A stretch of 45,634 bases of DNA from an uncultured Flavobacteriaceae bacterium (GCA_905181825.1 CAJIZJ010000037.1:1-45634); one strand, 5' to 3'. Positions 31,821-41,181 are shown, numbered from the stretch's first letter. Numbers and translations: made by a program. The notes: generated by a model from the sequence alone, not told the origin.

Positions 31821-34451
31821 ATGTCGATTTCCTCACAATATGATGCATTAGCTGTTGAAAATAAATGGTATGACTATTGGATGACCAATAAATATTTCCA
31901 TTCGACTCCTGATTCTAGAGAGCCTTACACCATAGTGATTCCACCACCAAATGTAACAGGTATCTTACATATGGGGCATATGCTTAACAATACTATCCAA
32001 GATGTATTGGTGCGTCGCGCACGCTTGCAAGGAAAAAATGCTTGTTGGGTACCTGGAACTGACCATGCGTCTATAGCAACCGAAGCTAAGGTAGTGGCGA
32101 GATTAAAAGAACAAGGTATTAACAAAAATGACCTCACAAGAGCTGAGTTTATGAAATATGCTTGGGATTGGACAGATGAATATGGAGGGGTTATTCTTGA
32201 GCAATTAAAGAAACTTGGCTGTTCTTGTGATTGGGACCGTACTAAATTTACTTTGGACGATGATATGAGCGAATCTGTAATTAAGGTTTTTATTGATTTA
32301 TTCAATAAAGGATTGATTTACAGGGGATTTAGAATGGTTAATTGGGATCCGAAAGCACAAACAACTCTGTCTGATGAGGAGGTTATATTTGAAGAGCGTC
32401 AAGGAATTTTATATTATTTAAAATATAAAATTCAAGATAGCGATGAAGTTATTACAATAGCAACTACCCGTCCAGAAACTATATTAGGAGATGCAGCGAT
32501 TTGTATAAACCCAAATGATGAACGTTATTCGCATCTAAGAGGAAAAAAAGCAATTGTGCCTTTATGTGATCGTGTTATCCCTATTATAGAAGATGACTAT
32601 GTAGATGTTGAGTTTGGAACAGGTTGTCTAAAAGTAACTCCAGCGCATGATCAAAATGATAAAGTGTTAGGGGATAAGTATCAATTAGAAGTGATTGATA
32701 TATTCAATGCAGATGCCACTCTGAATAGCTTTGGTCTACACTATGAGGGTAAAGATAGGTTTGTAGTTCGAAAAGAAATAGCAAAAGAATTAGAAGCCAA
32801 GGGCTTTCTGATTAAAACAGAACAACACCTACACAAAGTCGGGACTTCAGAGCGAACAAAAGAAGTGATAGAACCTCGCTTGTCTGATCAGTGGTTTTTG
32901 AAAATGGAAACACTTGCTAAACCAGCTATTAAAGCGGTTTTAGAAGACCAGTCAATAAATTTATTTCCAAAGAAATTTGAAAACACCTATCGACATTGGA
33001 TGGAAAATATTCGTGATTGGAATATTTCTAGACAATTATTTTGGGGCCAACAAATACCTGCCTACTACTTTGGAGATGGAAAAGACGATTTTGTAGTATC
33101 TGACTCAATTGAAGGAGCTTTAGAATTAGCTATAAAAAAATCCGGAAATAAGGAATTAGAATTAAAGGACTTAGCTCAAGACAAAGATGTATTAGATACC
33201 TGGTTTTCATCTTGGTTGTGGCCAATGTCTGTCTTTGATGGTATTAGAAATCCAGAAAATGAGGATATAAAATATTACTACCCAACTAATGATTTAGTAA
33301 CCGGTCCAGATATTTTGTTTTTCTGGGTTGCACGGATGATTGTAGCAGGCTATGAATTCAAAGATAAAAAGCCATTTACAAATGTATACTTCACTGGGCT
33401 TGTTAGAGATAAACAACGTCGTAAAATGAGTAAGTCCTTGGGAAATTCACCAGATGCACTTAAACTTATTGAAGACTTTGGAGCTGATGGTGTTCGTGTT
33501 GGTTTATTGTTAAGTTCAGCGGCTGGAAATGATTTAATGTTTGATGAAGCATTATGTCAACAAGGAAAAGCCTTTGGCAATAAAGTTTGGAATGCATTTC
33601 GACTTATTCAAGGGTGGGAAGTTGCAGATATCGATCAGCCTGACTACGCTGTTACAGCTGTAGATTGGTATCAAGCTAAATTTCAGAAAACATTAGTTGA
33701 AATTGAAGATCATTTTAGCAAGTATCGATTAAGTGATGCTTTGATGACTACCTATAAACTGATTTGGGATGATTTTTGTTCTTGGTTATTAGAAATGGTA
33801 AAACCTGCCTATGAATCTCCAATTGACAAAAAGACCTATAATGCCATCGTTGCTATTTTAGAATCAAACTTAAAAATATTACACCCTTTTATGCCTTTTT
33901 TAACTGAGGAAATTTGGCAGATTCTTGAGAACAGAACGCCGGATCAGGCTTTGATTATTGCCTCGTGGCCAGAAATCAAAACGTATGATCATACTATTTT
34001 AGAAGGTTTTGAGTTTGCTGCTGAAGTTGTCTCAGGAATTCGTACCATCAGAAAAGAAAAGAATATTGCTTTTAAAAATCCAATCGATTTATTAGTGCTT
34101 AATAATGAATCTCAAATTAAAGGTTTTGATGCTGTTATTTCTAAATTAGGAAATATAACATCCCTAACGTATACCACAGTTTCGGTTGATAATTCACTGT
34201 CATTTAGAGTTAAGTCTAACGAATATTTTATTCCAGCGAATGATGCCATTGACGTAGAAGCTGAAATATCAAAACTAGAAGAGGAACTTAAATATACAGA
34301 AGGATTTTTAAAATCTGTTCGAAAGAAATTATCTAATGAACGTTTTGTTTCTGGAGCGCCAGAGCAAGTTGTCGCTAGTGAAAAGAAAAAAGAATCTGAT
34401 GCAGTCGCTAAAATAGAGACTCTAAGAGCAAGTCTAATGAATTTAAACTAA
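31821..34451 (+). CDS. valS: valyl-tRNA synthetase
   Basis: This class I synthetase charges tRNA-Val. With the start at 31821 (MSISSQYDA) it has 876 residues, typical of the family. The HIGH-type motif is H50-M-G-H53 in VTGILHMGHML, the KMSKS loop is at K535-K538, and the editing domain contains ATTRPETILGDAA. A tRNA-binding coiled coil closes the protein (about residues 810-875). An ATG 14 codons earlier is in frame but lies before the -7 box and adds residues unlike the family. It ends 4 nt from the stop of the convergent ACBP gene. Confidence 0.98.
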   Translation: MSISSQYDALAVENKWYDYWMTNKYFHSTPDSREPYTIVIPPPNVTGILHMGHMLNNTIQDVLVRRARLQGKNACWVPGTDHASIATEAKVVARLKEQGINKNDLTRAEFMKYAWDWTDEYGGVILEQLKKLGCSCDWDRTKFTLDDDMSESVIKVFIDLFNKGLIYRGFRMVNWDPKAQTTLSDEEVIFEERQGILYYLKYKIQDSDEVITIATTRPETILGDAAICINPNDERYSHLRGKKAIVPLCDRVIPIIEDDYVDVEFGTGCLKVTPAHDQNDKVLGDKYQLEVIDIFNADATLNSFGLHYEGKDRFVVRKEIAKELEAKGFLIKTEQHLHKVGTSERTKEVIEPRLSDQWFLKMETLAKPAIKAVLEDQSINLFPKKFENTYRHWMENIRDWNISRQLFWGQQIPAYYFGDGKDDFVVSDSIEGALELAIKKSGNKELELKDLAQDKDVLDTWFSSWLWPMSVFDGIRNPENEDIKYYYPTNDLVTGPDILFFWVARMIVAGYEFKDKKPFTNVYFTGLVRDKQRRKMSKSLGNSPDALKLIEDFGADGVRVGLLLSSAAGNDLMFDEALCQQGKAFGNKVWNAFRLIQGWEVADIDQPDYAVTAVDWYQAKFQKTLVEIEDHFSKYRLSDALMTTYKLIWDDFCSWLLEMVKPAYESPIDKKTYNAIVAILESNLKILHPFMPFLTEEIWQILENRTPDQALIIASWPEIKTYDHTILEGFEFAAEVVSGIRTIRKEKNIAFKNPIDLLVLNNESQIKGFDAVISKLGNITSLTYTTVSVDNSLSFRVKSNEYFIPANDAIDVEAEISKLEEELKYTEGFLKSVRKKLSNERFVSGAPEQVVASEKKKESDAVAKIETLRASLMNLN

Positions 34452-34455
34452 AAAG

Positions 34456-34722
34456 TCACTTTCTATACAGTAGATAGTTGTTAGCGAGGTCGATATACCG
34501 TTGTTTGGCCTGATCCTGAGTTATATCTTCAACCTGAAACAGTGCATTAGTTTTAAAGGCGTTAATTATTGCTTTGCTACTGCTCGGTCTGGTATAGTCA
34601 TTAGTTGATTTCTTGTAATAAGCATATAGTTTTAGTAAAGTATCCGCGGGAAACGGTTCTTTGTGACTGTTGATGCTATCAACAGCTTCTCTAAATTCTA
34701 TTTCTAATGCCTCAGAATTCAT
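34456..34722 (-). CDS. acyl-CoA-binding protein (ACBP) family
   Basis: This 88-residue four-helix ACBP-like protein has FREAVDSINSHKEP, LLKLYAYYKKSTND with the Tyr and Lys that bind the CoA phosphate, and a C-terminal QAKQRYIDLANNYL with the conserved Tyr. The central block that normally reads like KWDAW is replaced by KAIINAF, so it is a divergent member. I chose ATG 34722, which begins 1 nt after the psd stop; an earlier start would overlap psd. Its place after cdsA and psd fits a role in supplying or buffering acyl-CoA for lipid synthesis (inference). Confidence 0.85.
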   Translation of the reverse strand: MNSEALEIEFREAVDSINSHKEPFPADTLLKLYAYYKKSTNDYTRPSSSKAIINAFKTNALFQVEDITQDQAKQRYIDLANNYLLYRK

Positions 34723-34723
34723 A

Positions 34724-35374
34724 TTACGCTTCAGCAATGATACACTCACCGCCTTTAACTGTTTGGTTTAGTTTAACTTTTATTTTTGTGTCTAAAGGTA
34801 AGAATAAATCAACTCTTGAACCAAATTTTATAAATCCGGCGTCCTTTCCTTGTTCAACTTTTCGCCCTTCCTTCGCGTAATTTACAATACGCCGCGCCAT
34901 AGCACCAGCTATTTGACGGTACAATACTTTTCCGTAAACTTTGTTTTCAACAACTATGGTTGTACGTTCATTTTCAGTACTAGCTTTCGGATGCCAAGCT
35001 ACTAAATATTTACCAGGGTGGTATTTGCTAAACAGTACAGAGCCACCAATAGGGTATCGTGTTACATGAACGTTTATCGGGGACATGAAAATACTAACTT
35101 GAAGGCGTTTTTCTTTGAAATATTCAGTTTCTTCAACTTCTTCAATTACAACAACCTTACCGTCTACTGGCGCGATAACCTGTGCATCATTTCTTCGAGT
35201 ATAACGTTTGGGGTTTCTAAAAAACTGTAAGATTAAAACTAGGACTACGATTAAAGTAAGTTGAATCAGTTTTAGAAGCCACTGCAATTCAATTATACTA
35301 TCTAAAACTAAGAAACTTCCTCCTACAAAAAACAGAGTTCCCAAAATTATTTTTTGACCTTCTTTATGAAACAT
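34724..35374 (-). CDS. psd: phosphatidylserine decarboxylase, short (archaeal-type) form
   Basis: This enzyme makes phosphatidylethanolamine from phosphatidylserine. The 216-residue pro-enzyme has two N-terminal membrane helices (about residues 8-50), APVDGKVVVIEE, the metal/active-site region FMSPINVHVTRYP, and the self-cleavage site GFIKFGSRVD, where the Ser becomes the pyruvoyl group. The short form is normal in Bacteroidota. Its start overlaps the end of cdsA by 11 nt, coupling the two phospholipid enzymes. Confidence 0.96.
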   Translation of the reverse strand: MFHKEGQKIILGTLFFVGGSFLVLDSIIELQWLLKLIQLTLIVVLVLILQFFRNPKRYTRRNDAQVIAPVDGKVVVIEEVEETEYFKEKRLQVSIFMSPINVHVTRYPIGGSVLFSKYHPGKYLVAWHPKASTENERTTIVVENKVYGKVLYRQIAGAMARRIVNYAKEGRKVEQGKDAGFIKFGSRVDLFLPLDTKIKVKLNQTVKGGECIIAEA

Positions 35375-36185
35375 AATTTAATATTCTTAAAAATAAATAA
35401 ATAAACGGAGCTGCAAATATAGCACTATCTAAACGATCTAACATGCCACCATGACCAGGCATTATTTTCCCACTGTCCTTGACAGACGCTTGTCGTTTGT
35501 ATTTCGATTCTACCAAGTCACCTAAGGTTCCACATACACTAACTAATACGCTGATAATTAACCAGTTTGTGAAGCTTAATGAAGGCGCTATGTAGGCAAT
35601 AAAGTAACTGCCTAGTGCCGCAAAAAATACGCCCCCTAAAAAACCTTCTACCGTTTTTTTTGGAGAGATGCTTGAAAATAATTTTTGTTTACCAAAATTT
35701 TTACCAACTATATATGCAAAGCTGTCGTTTGTCCATATAAGCATAAATATACCCAGAATAATTTGGGGATTATAGTCTCCAAAGTTAAATGCGATCAAAA
35801 TTAAAAATACAAATCCACTGCTAATATAAAATGTAGTGTTGATAAATTGATTCGATATAAGGTTAGGTAACTCTCTAGCTGAAAACAAATCTCTAATCAA
35901 AAATAAATTTACAAAAATGCCTAGGACGTGAAATATTTGAGATAATTGGTTTACTACCTCTCCGGAGCCTAATAGGCTTTCTCCAAAAGCAAACAGAGCA
36001 TAAATAACTGTAAATATTAGATATGATATAGAACTTTTTTGTTTTATTAGTCTATTGAATTCAGTTAAACAAACAAGTCCAAAAACATAAAACAGTCCAA
36101 TACAAACAAGCTTATATTGTATGCATGTGATTAATATAAGCACAAACATTATTCCCGATAAAATTCTTTTAGTTAGCTCTTTCAA
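35364..36185 (-). CDS. cdsA: phosphatidate cytidylyltransferase
   Basis: This membrane enzyme makes CDP-diacylglycerol, the precursor of phosphatidylserine and thus of the substrate of the adjacent Psd. The 273-residue protein has about eight membrane helices and the family signature near its end: SKYKRQASVKDSGKIMPGHG followed by GMLDRLDS. It sits 8 nt after the LUD gene and overlaps psd by 11 nt. Confidence 0.96.
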   Translation of the reverse strand: MKELTKRILSGIMFVLILITCIQYKLVCIGLFYVFGLVCLTEFNRLIKQKSSISYLIFTVIYALFAFGESLLGSGEVVNQLSQIFHVLGIFVNLFLIRDLFSARELPNLISNQFINTTFYISSGFVFLILIAFNFGDYNPQIILGIFMLIWTNDSFAYIVGKNFGKQKLFSSISPKKTVEGFLGGVFFAALGSYFIAYIAPSLSFTNWLIISVLVSVCGTLGDLVESKYKRQASVKDSGKIMPGHGGMLDRLDSAIFAAPFIYLFLRILNYVS

Positions 36186-36193
36186 TACTTATG

Positions 36194-36802
36194 TTATAAG
36201 TCTTCTAATAGTAGCAAATATAGGTTTTTTGAACTACTTCCATAACTTAGAAAATTGTTAGTCTCATCGACTTTAAAGTGTTTGATCGTAGTGATATTGG
36301 AGGGGATATTTTTTTTGTTTTGAGCCTTTATTCCTTGCAGACCAGCACTGATAGTTTCCACGAATTGGCTTGTGGTAGCAAATACAATGAAATCTTTTGG
36401 AAGTTCAGCTAATTTTTTTTCAGCAATTTGGTTGGAGCAAATTAATAAAGAACCATCGCTAGCGATCAAATATTCACATGTAGTAAATAAAAAATCTGCA
36501 TCCTCGATTTTTGAAGTTATATTAAAATTAAAACTTTTAAATTTTTCCTTTAAGCGCTTGTTGAGGATAAGAGCCGTTTTATCACTCCAGTTGTTTTCTT
36601 CAACAATTTTTTCTAGATTACTTTGAACTTCATCAATCGTTTCGCAGTAAAGAAACTTACCACCATTATTGTTGAAATTCATAGTAAATGCTTCATCTAC
36701 AGGAGCGTTTTCATCGGGAAAGAATTTATGGTGTTCTTCTTTTTCTGACTTGTCTTTTGATTTGTCAGAATTCGAACCAAATATTTTACGAAATACACTC
36801 AT
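36194..36802 (-). CDS. LUD-domain (LutC/YkgG-like) protein
   Basis: This 202-residue protein has a Lys/Glu-rich linker (residues 8-30) and a LutC/YkgG-like domain, with LFTTCEYLIASDGSLLI and FIVFATTSQFV as the recognisable blocks. LUD proteins take part in lactate oxidation in other bacteria, but that partner set (LutA, LutB) is absent here. This lone copy between ftsH and cdsA probably does something else. A perfect -7 box lies 38 nt upstream, in the 93-nt gap after ftsH. Confidence 0.82.
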   Translation of the reverse strand: MSVFRKIFGSNSDKSKDKSEKEEHHKFFPDENAPVDEAFTMNFNNNGGKFLYCETIDEVQSNLEKIVEENNWSDKTALILNKRLKEKFKSFNFNITSKIEDADFLFTTCEYLIASDGSLLICSNQIAEKKLAELPKDFIVFATTSQFVETISAGLQGIKAQNKKNIPSNITTIKHFKVDETNNFLSYGSSSKNLYLLLLEDL

Positions 36803-36840
36803 TGATTATCTTAAATATAAGTGTTGAACTTATATTGATT

Positions 36841-36848
36841 CAAAGATA
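36841..36848 (-). promoter_or_regulatory. -7 box TATCTTTG upstream of LUD-cdsA-psd-ACBP
   Basis: This is a perfect TAnnTTTG on the minus strand, 38 nt before the LUD ATG. It would give the phospholipid genes a promoter separate from rsfS-ftsH. Confidence 0.5.
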
Positions 36849-36895
36849 AAAAATTTAATAAATTCTTAAGTTTTAAATGAGGCTTATTTTTAGTT

Positions 36896-38869
36896 TTATT
36901 CTTCCTCATCTATTTTCTCATCCGTCAACGTTATTTCTTTCTTAGGCTCAATAGCTTCCTCCTTTTGAAATGGACGTTTACCAAATATAGTTTCCAAATT
37001 ATCCTTAAAAATAACTTCCTCTTTTAAAAGAACTTCTGCCAATTCAGTTAGTTTGTCTTTATTATTTTCTAGTAACTCAATAGCTCTTAGGTATTGGGTT
37101 TCAATGATTGTAGATATTTCTTTATCAATAAGTTCTGCTGTGCGTTCGCTGTAGGGCTTAGAGAAGCCGTATTCGTTTTCACCTGAAGAGTCATAGTAAG
37201 TTAAGTTCCCGATTTTATCACTTAGTCCATACACAGTAACCATTGCTCTTGCTTGCTTAGTAACTTTTTCTAAATCACTCAAGGCCCCTGTAGATATTTT
37301 ATCAAATATTACTTTTTCAGCAGCTCTTCCTCCTAATGCAGCACACATTTCGTCTAACATTTGTTCAGGCCTGACGATCAAGCGTTCTTCAGGAAGGTAC
37401 CATGCAGCTCCTAAAGATCGCCCTCTTGGTACGATTGTAACTTTTACAAGCGGAGCAGCATGCTCTAGCATCCAACTCACTGTAGCGTGTCCAGCTTCGT
37501 GAAAAGCAACGGCTCTTTTTTCACTTGGTGTTATGATTTTGTTTTTCTTTTCAAGACCCCCAACTATTCGATCAACAGCATCTAAGAAATCTTGTTTTTC
37601 AACTGATTTCTTATCGCTTCTTGCAGCAATTAAAGCTGCTTCATTACAAACGTTAGCTATGTCCGCTCCTGAAAAACCAGGAGTTTGTTTAGATAGAAAA
37701 TCAGTATCTAGGTCGTCCGACTTTTTCAAAGGCTTTAAATGTACTTCAAATATCTCTTTTCTTTCTCTTACATCGGGTAAGTCAACATAAATCTGTCGAT
37801 CAAATCTTCCAGCTCGCATGAGTGCTTTATCCAATACATCTGCACGATTGGTCGCCGCTAAAACAATTACATTTGAGTTGCTTCCAAATCCATCCATCTC
37901 AGTTAACAATTGATTAAGAGTGTTCTCTCTTTCATCATTTGATCCTGAAAAATTACTTTTTCCTCTAGCTCTTCCAATAGCATCAATCTCATCAATAAAA
38001 ATAATAGAAGGTGCTTTTTCTTTGGCTTGTTTAAATAAATCTCTTACTCTAGAGGCTCCAACCCCAACAAACATTTCTACAAAATCTGAACCTGATAAAG
38101 AGAAAAAGGGTGCTTTTGCTTCTCCAGCAACTGCTTTAGCCAACAGTGTTTTTCCAGTTCCTGGAGGGCCTACTAACAAAGCACCTTTGGGTATTTTCCC
38201 CCCAAGGGCTGTATATTTTTCTGGATGTTTCAGGAAGTCAACAATTTCTTGTATTTCTTCTTTAGCTCCTTCGAGCCCTGCTACATCTTTGAAAGTTGTT
38301 TTGGTTTCAAGTTTCTCATCAAACAACTTAGCTTTAGATTTTCCAATGTTAAAAATCTGACCGCCGCCGCCGCCGCCGCCGCCGCCAGACATACGTCGCA
38401 TTATAAATATCCAAACACCAATTATTAATATGAATGGTATGAGTGAGGACAAAATTTCCCCCCACGCATTAGTTTCTGTTTTGAAATTAAGAGCAGTCTC
38501 AAGATTCTCTTCGTTAATAGTATCCTCTAATTGCTTTTGAAATAATTGTACATCTCCAAATTCAAACTGGTAATTTGGTCCTGACGAAGCAGTTGGAAAC
38601 AATTGTTCCTTCTTGTTTTTTTTATGAATATCTTTTGAACTTGCTTGAGTTGTTAAGTAAACTAAAGCCTCTCTTTTGTTTACAATTTCCACTTTTTTTA
38701 CATCCCCATCTTTTAGGTATTTAAAAAACTGTGAAGGGGTTGTTGATGTTCCTGAAGAATCTCCAAAACCACCAGAAAAGACATTAAAAGCAAGAATTAG
38801 AACAATTGCAGTTCCATATATCCAATAAGCATTTTGCTTAGTATTTTTTGGTTTTTTATCTTTTGACAT
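36896..38869 (-). CDS. ftsH: ATP-dependent zinc metalloprotease FtsH
   Basis: FtsH degrades membrane and some cytosolic proteins. The 657-residue protein has a membrane helix at residues 12-32, a periplasmic domain and a second helix (about 137-157). The AAA+ domain has its Walker A loop GPPGTGKT (K240) and Walker [11 protein letters not shown], plus the SRH region [19 protein letters not shown]. The protease site is H457-E458-A-G-H461. Just after the second helix comes a run of nine Gly, encoded almost wholly by repeated GGC. It follows rsfS by 10 nt. Confidence 0.98.
   Translation of the reverse strand: MSKDKKPKNTKQNAYWIYGTAIVLILAFNVFSGGFGDSSGTSTTPSQFFKYLKDGDVKKVEIVNKREALVYLTTQASSKDIHKKNKKEQLFPTASSGPNYQFEFGDVQLFQKQLEDTINEENLETALNFKTETNAWGEILSSLIPFILIIGVWIFIMRRMSGGGGGGGGGQIFNIGKSKAKLFDEKLETKTTFKDVAGLEGAKEEIQEIVDFLKHPEKYTALGGKIPKGALLVGPPGTGKTLLAKAVAGEAKAPFFSLSGSDFVEMFVGVGASRVRDLFKQAKEKAPSIIFIDEIDAIGRARGKSNFSGSNDERENTLNQLLTEMDGFGSNSNVIVLAATNRADVLDKALMRAGRFDRQIYVDLPDVRERKEIFEVHLKPLKKSDDLDTDFLSKQTPGFSGADIANVCNEAALIAARSDKKSVEKQDFLDAVDRIVGGLEKKNKIITPSEKRAVAFHEAGHATVSWMLEHAAPLVKVTIVPRGRSLGAAWYLPEERLIVRPEQMLDEMCAALGGRAAEKVIFDKISTGALSDLEKVTKQARAMVTVYGLSDKIGNLTYYDSSGENEYGFSKPYSERTAELIDKEISTIIETQYLRAIELLENNKDKLTELAEVLLKEEVIFKDNLETIFGKRPFQKEEAIEPKKEITLTDEKIDEEE
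38361..38386. repeat. trinucleotide repeat (CCG)8 inside ftsH
   Basis: Twenty-six bases of uninterrupted CCG units (GGC on the coding strand) encode eight of nine consecutive Gly codons in the linker between the second membrane helix and the AAA+ domain. The tract is pure G+C in an AT-rich genome that otherwise favours GGA and GGT. Confidence 0.9.
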
Positions 38870-38879
38870 GCGTTTATTT

Positions 38880-39251
38880 TTAGTAACTAGTTTCTATTTC
38901 TGTAATCTTAGCATCTCCCCAAAGATTCTCGATGTCGTAATACTCGCGAATGTGTTTTTGAAATACATGAACAACAACATGAACATAATCCATTAAAACC
39001 CATTCAGCATTTTCACTGCCTTCAACATGCCAAGGTTTGTCCTTTGTGTTTTTGCTTACTTTTTTTTGTATTGAACTTACAATGGCGTTTACTTGTGTGT
39101 TGGAAGTTCCGTCACATATAATAAAGTAATCACAAACTGTGTTCTCAATGTCTCTTAAATCTAAAATTGTTATATTTTGACCCTTAACATCCTCAATTCC
39201 ATTTATAGTGAAAGTGATTATATCATCAGAGCTTGGTGTATTTGTTGTCAT
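38880..39251 (-). CDS. rsfS: ribosomal silencing factor RsfS
   Basis: RsfS binds ribosomal protein L14 and blocks 30S-50S joining under poor nutrition. The 123-residue protein shows the family core: ITILDLRDIENTVCDYFIICDGTSN, KPWHVEGSENAEWVLMDY and VVVHVFQKHIREYYDIENLWGDA in pieces. It is the first gene of a unit with ftsH; a perfect -7 box lies 17 nt upstream. Divergent from birA. Confidence 0.96.
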   Translation of the reverse strand: MTTNTPSSDDIITFTINGIEDVKGQNITILDLRDIENTVCDYFIICDGTSNTQVNAIVSSIQKKVSKNTKDKPWHVEGSENAEWVLMDYVHVVVHVFQKHIREYYDIENLWGDAKITEIETSY

Positions 39252-39268
39252 AAAATATTTTTGCTTTG

Positions 39269-39276
39269 CAAATTTA
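39269..39276 (-). promoter_or_regulatory. -7 box TAAATTTG of rsfS-ftsH
   Basis: This is a perfect TAnnTTTG on the minus strand, 17 nt before the rsfS ATG, in the 94-nt spacer shared with divergent birA. Confidence 0.6.
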
Positions 39277-39345
39277 TTACTTTTTTGGCTCTAAACGTGT
39301 TATATTGTCTTAATTAAATTATAATTTAGATCCTTCATAATCCCT

Positions 39346-40074
39346 ATGCAACTAATCAAACTTAATGCCACAGACTCTACTAACAATTATTTGAAGCAAT
39401 TGGTTCTTGAGGGTGCATTGGAAGATTTTTGTGTAGTTGCAGCAAATCATCAAACTAATGGTCGTGGTCAAAGAGGATCTGCTTGGGTATCTGAAAAAGG
39501 TAAGAACCTAACATTCAGTATTCTAAAGAAGGGCATAGCGATTAAGCCTAGTGAGCAATTCTTACTCAATATATTGGTTTCATTATCTATTATCAAATCA
39601 CTTGAAGCTTTCAATGTTCCTAAATTATCTATAAAGTGGCCAAACGACATTTTGTCAGACCATTATAAAATTTCTGGTATATTAATAGAAAACGTTATTA
39701 AACACCAGCAAATTGAATACGCTGTTATTGGAATTGGAATTAATGTTAACCAAGTTGTATTTGATGGTTTGCCTAAAGTGACGTCTTTAAAAAGTATTTT
39801 ACCCATAACAGTCGATAAAGATGAGTTATTGACTAAAATCATTGACAAGCTAAAAATGTACTTTAAGTTTTATTACAAAAATGGAAGTGAATCTTTAAAT
39901 CTTGAATACGAATCCTATTTGTTTAGAAAGGATAAGCCCTCAACTTTTATGAGCCCTGATAAAAGTACGTTTACAGGAATTATAAGAGGTGTTTCTCCAT
40001 CAGGTAAGTTAGAACTTCAAATGGAGGACTCGAACAAAGAGTTTGATTTAAAAGAACTAAAGCTTTTATATTAA
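39346..40074 (+). CDS. birA: biotin-[acetyl-CoA-carboxylase] ligase
   Basis: This enzyme attaches biotin to the biotin carboxyl carrier protein. It has 242 residues, so it is the short form without the DNA-binding repressor domain. The biotinyl-AMP loop is NGRGQRGSAWVS; KWPNDIL and KISGILIEN follow, then GIGINVNQ. The C-terminal SH3-like domain contains GIIRGVSPSGKLELQ. The stop shares the TTAA at 40071-40074 with the convergent SRPBCC gene. Confidence 0.96.
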   Translation: MQLIKLNATDSTNNYLKQLVLEGALEDFCVVAANHQTNGRGQRGSAWVSEKGKNLTFSILKKGIAIKPSEQFLLNILVSLSIIKSLEAFNVPKLSIKWPNDILSDHYKISGILIENVIKHQQIEYAVIGIGINVNQVVFDGLPKVTSLKSILPITVDKDELLTKIIDKLKMYFKFYYKNGSESLNLEYESYLFRKDKPSTFMSPDKSTFTGIIRGVSPSGKLELQMEDSNKEFDLKELKLLY

Positions 40075-40469
40075 TTACAATGTTTAGGGATGTTTAGAGC
40101 TAGGGTTTCAATAAATTTTGATATTGGTCCCTTAATCATCATTGCCATCATTGCATTAAAATCACCATCAAAAGTTAGCTGAACTTCACTTTTGTTTTCT
40201 GATGTCGATTCAATTACTGCAGTTAAAGAAAAATCTAGCTTTCCTCCAGCGGCTCCCAACACAATATTTGTGGGACTTTGTACAGCCTTTTTTTTCAACA
40301 CAATTTCTGGCATTCCGCTTAAGGCAAATAAAAACGTTTCATCATCCATAAGCTCAAACTTGCTAGTGTTTTCTGGCATCAAAGGTTTGAAGTTTTTAAC
40401 ATTTGTCAAAAAGTCAAAAACTATTTGAGCAGATTTATCTACACTTACTTTAGGGGATTCTAGATTCAT
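40071..40469 (-). CDS. SRPBCC (START-like) family protein
   Basis: This 132-residue protein has the helix-grip pattern: an N-terminal strand and helix (VDKSAQIVFDFLTNVKNFKPLMP), a stretch of beta strands, and a long C-terminal helix preceded by FDGDFNAMMAMMIKGPISKF. Proteins of this fold bind hydrophobic ligands or lipids, but nothing marks a particular ligand here. It lies 8 nt after pyrE in the same unit. Confidence 0.85.
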   Translation of the reverse strand: MNLESPKVSVDKSAQIVFDFLTNVKNFKPLMPENTSKFELMDDETFLFALSGMPEIVLKKKAVQSPTNIVLGAAGGKLDFSLTAVIESTSENKSEVQLTFDGDFNAMMAMMIKGPISKFIETLALNIPKHCN

Positions 40470-40477
40470 ATTTAAAT

Positions 40478-41122
40478 TTATTTACCGGTCCATTCCGAGG
40501 GGTTAGTGTTCCATTTAGACAAAATATCTGCTTCATTTTGATTAATGAAGTTGGTGTCTTGTGCTTGCTCTAAAAGGCTCTCATAATTACTAAGAGTAAA
40601 AAGGTTTACGTTGTTAGTTTTGAAATTCTCTTTTGAAATATCAAAGCCATAAGTAAATATGGCTACCATTCCTTTAACATTCACTCCAACTGCTTTTAAA
40701 GCATCTACTGCAACTAAGCTACTGTTGCCTGTGCTTATTAGATCCTCTATAACTACTACATTTTGTCCTTTTTCAACAAACCCTTCAATTTGATTTTGAC
40801 GACCATGTTTTTTTGCTTGAGGCCGCACGTATATGAAAGGAAGCCCAAGGAATTCTGCGACTAAAGCACCAATACCAATCGCACCGGTGGCAACGCCAGC
40901 AATAACATCTGGTTTACCGAACTCTTTTTCTAAATTCTTAGCAATTTCTTCTTTTATATAGTTTCTGACTGCTGGGAACGATAAGACCATTCGATTGTCG
41001 CAATAGATAGGAGACTTCCATCCGGACGCCCAAGTAAAGGGGTCTCTAGGGTTTAATTTGATGGCATTTATTTGAAGTAAAACTTCAGCAGTTTTTTTGG
41101 CTATACTTTTGTTGAAAATCAT
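40478..41122 (-). CDS. pyrE: orotate phosphoribosyltransferase
   Basis: This enzyme joins orotate and PRPP to form OMP in pyrimidine synthesis. Its 214 residues fit. It has the PRPP motif NVVVIEDLISTGNSSL (usually TGGSS), the flexible loop around RPQAKKHGRQNQIEG and the N-terminal FTWASGWKSPIYCDNR. A perfect -7 box ends just 4 nt before its ATG, so its message is likely leaderless. It is followed by the SRPBCC gene. Confidence 0.97.
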   Translation of the reverse strand: MIFNKSIAKKTAEVLLQINAIKLNPRDPFTWASGWKSPIYCDNRMVLSFPAVRNYIKEEIAKNLEKEFGKPDVIAGVATGAIGIGALVAEFLGLPFIYVRPQAKKHGRQNQIEGFVEKGQNVVVIEDLISTGNSSLVAVDALKAVGVNVKGMVAIFTYGFDISKENFKTNNVNLFTLSNYESLLEQAQDTNFINQNEADILSKWNTNPSEWTGK

Positions 41123-41126
41123 GAGT

Positions 41127-41134
41127 CAAAATTA
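41127..41134 (-). promoter_or_regulatory. -7 box TAATTTTG of pyrE, leaderless arrangement
   Basis: This is a perfect TAnnTTTG on the minus strand; ACTC then the pyrE ATG follow directly. Confidence 0.6.
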
Positions 41135-41181
41135 CTAAAAAATACTACTTTTACTTTCTATTAATTTGTTTTTAATTAACA

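Noticed and set aside
34723-34749. Longer start of the ACBP gene at 34749
   Set aside because: It would overlap psd by 26 nt and adds nine residues outside the ACBP fold; the ATG at 34722 sits directly after the psd stop.
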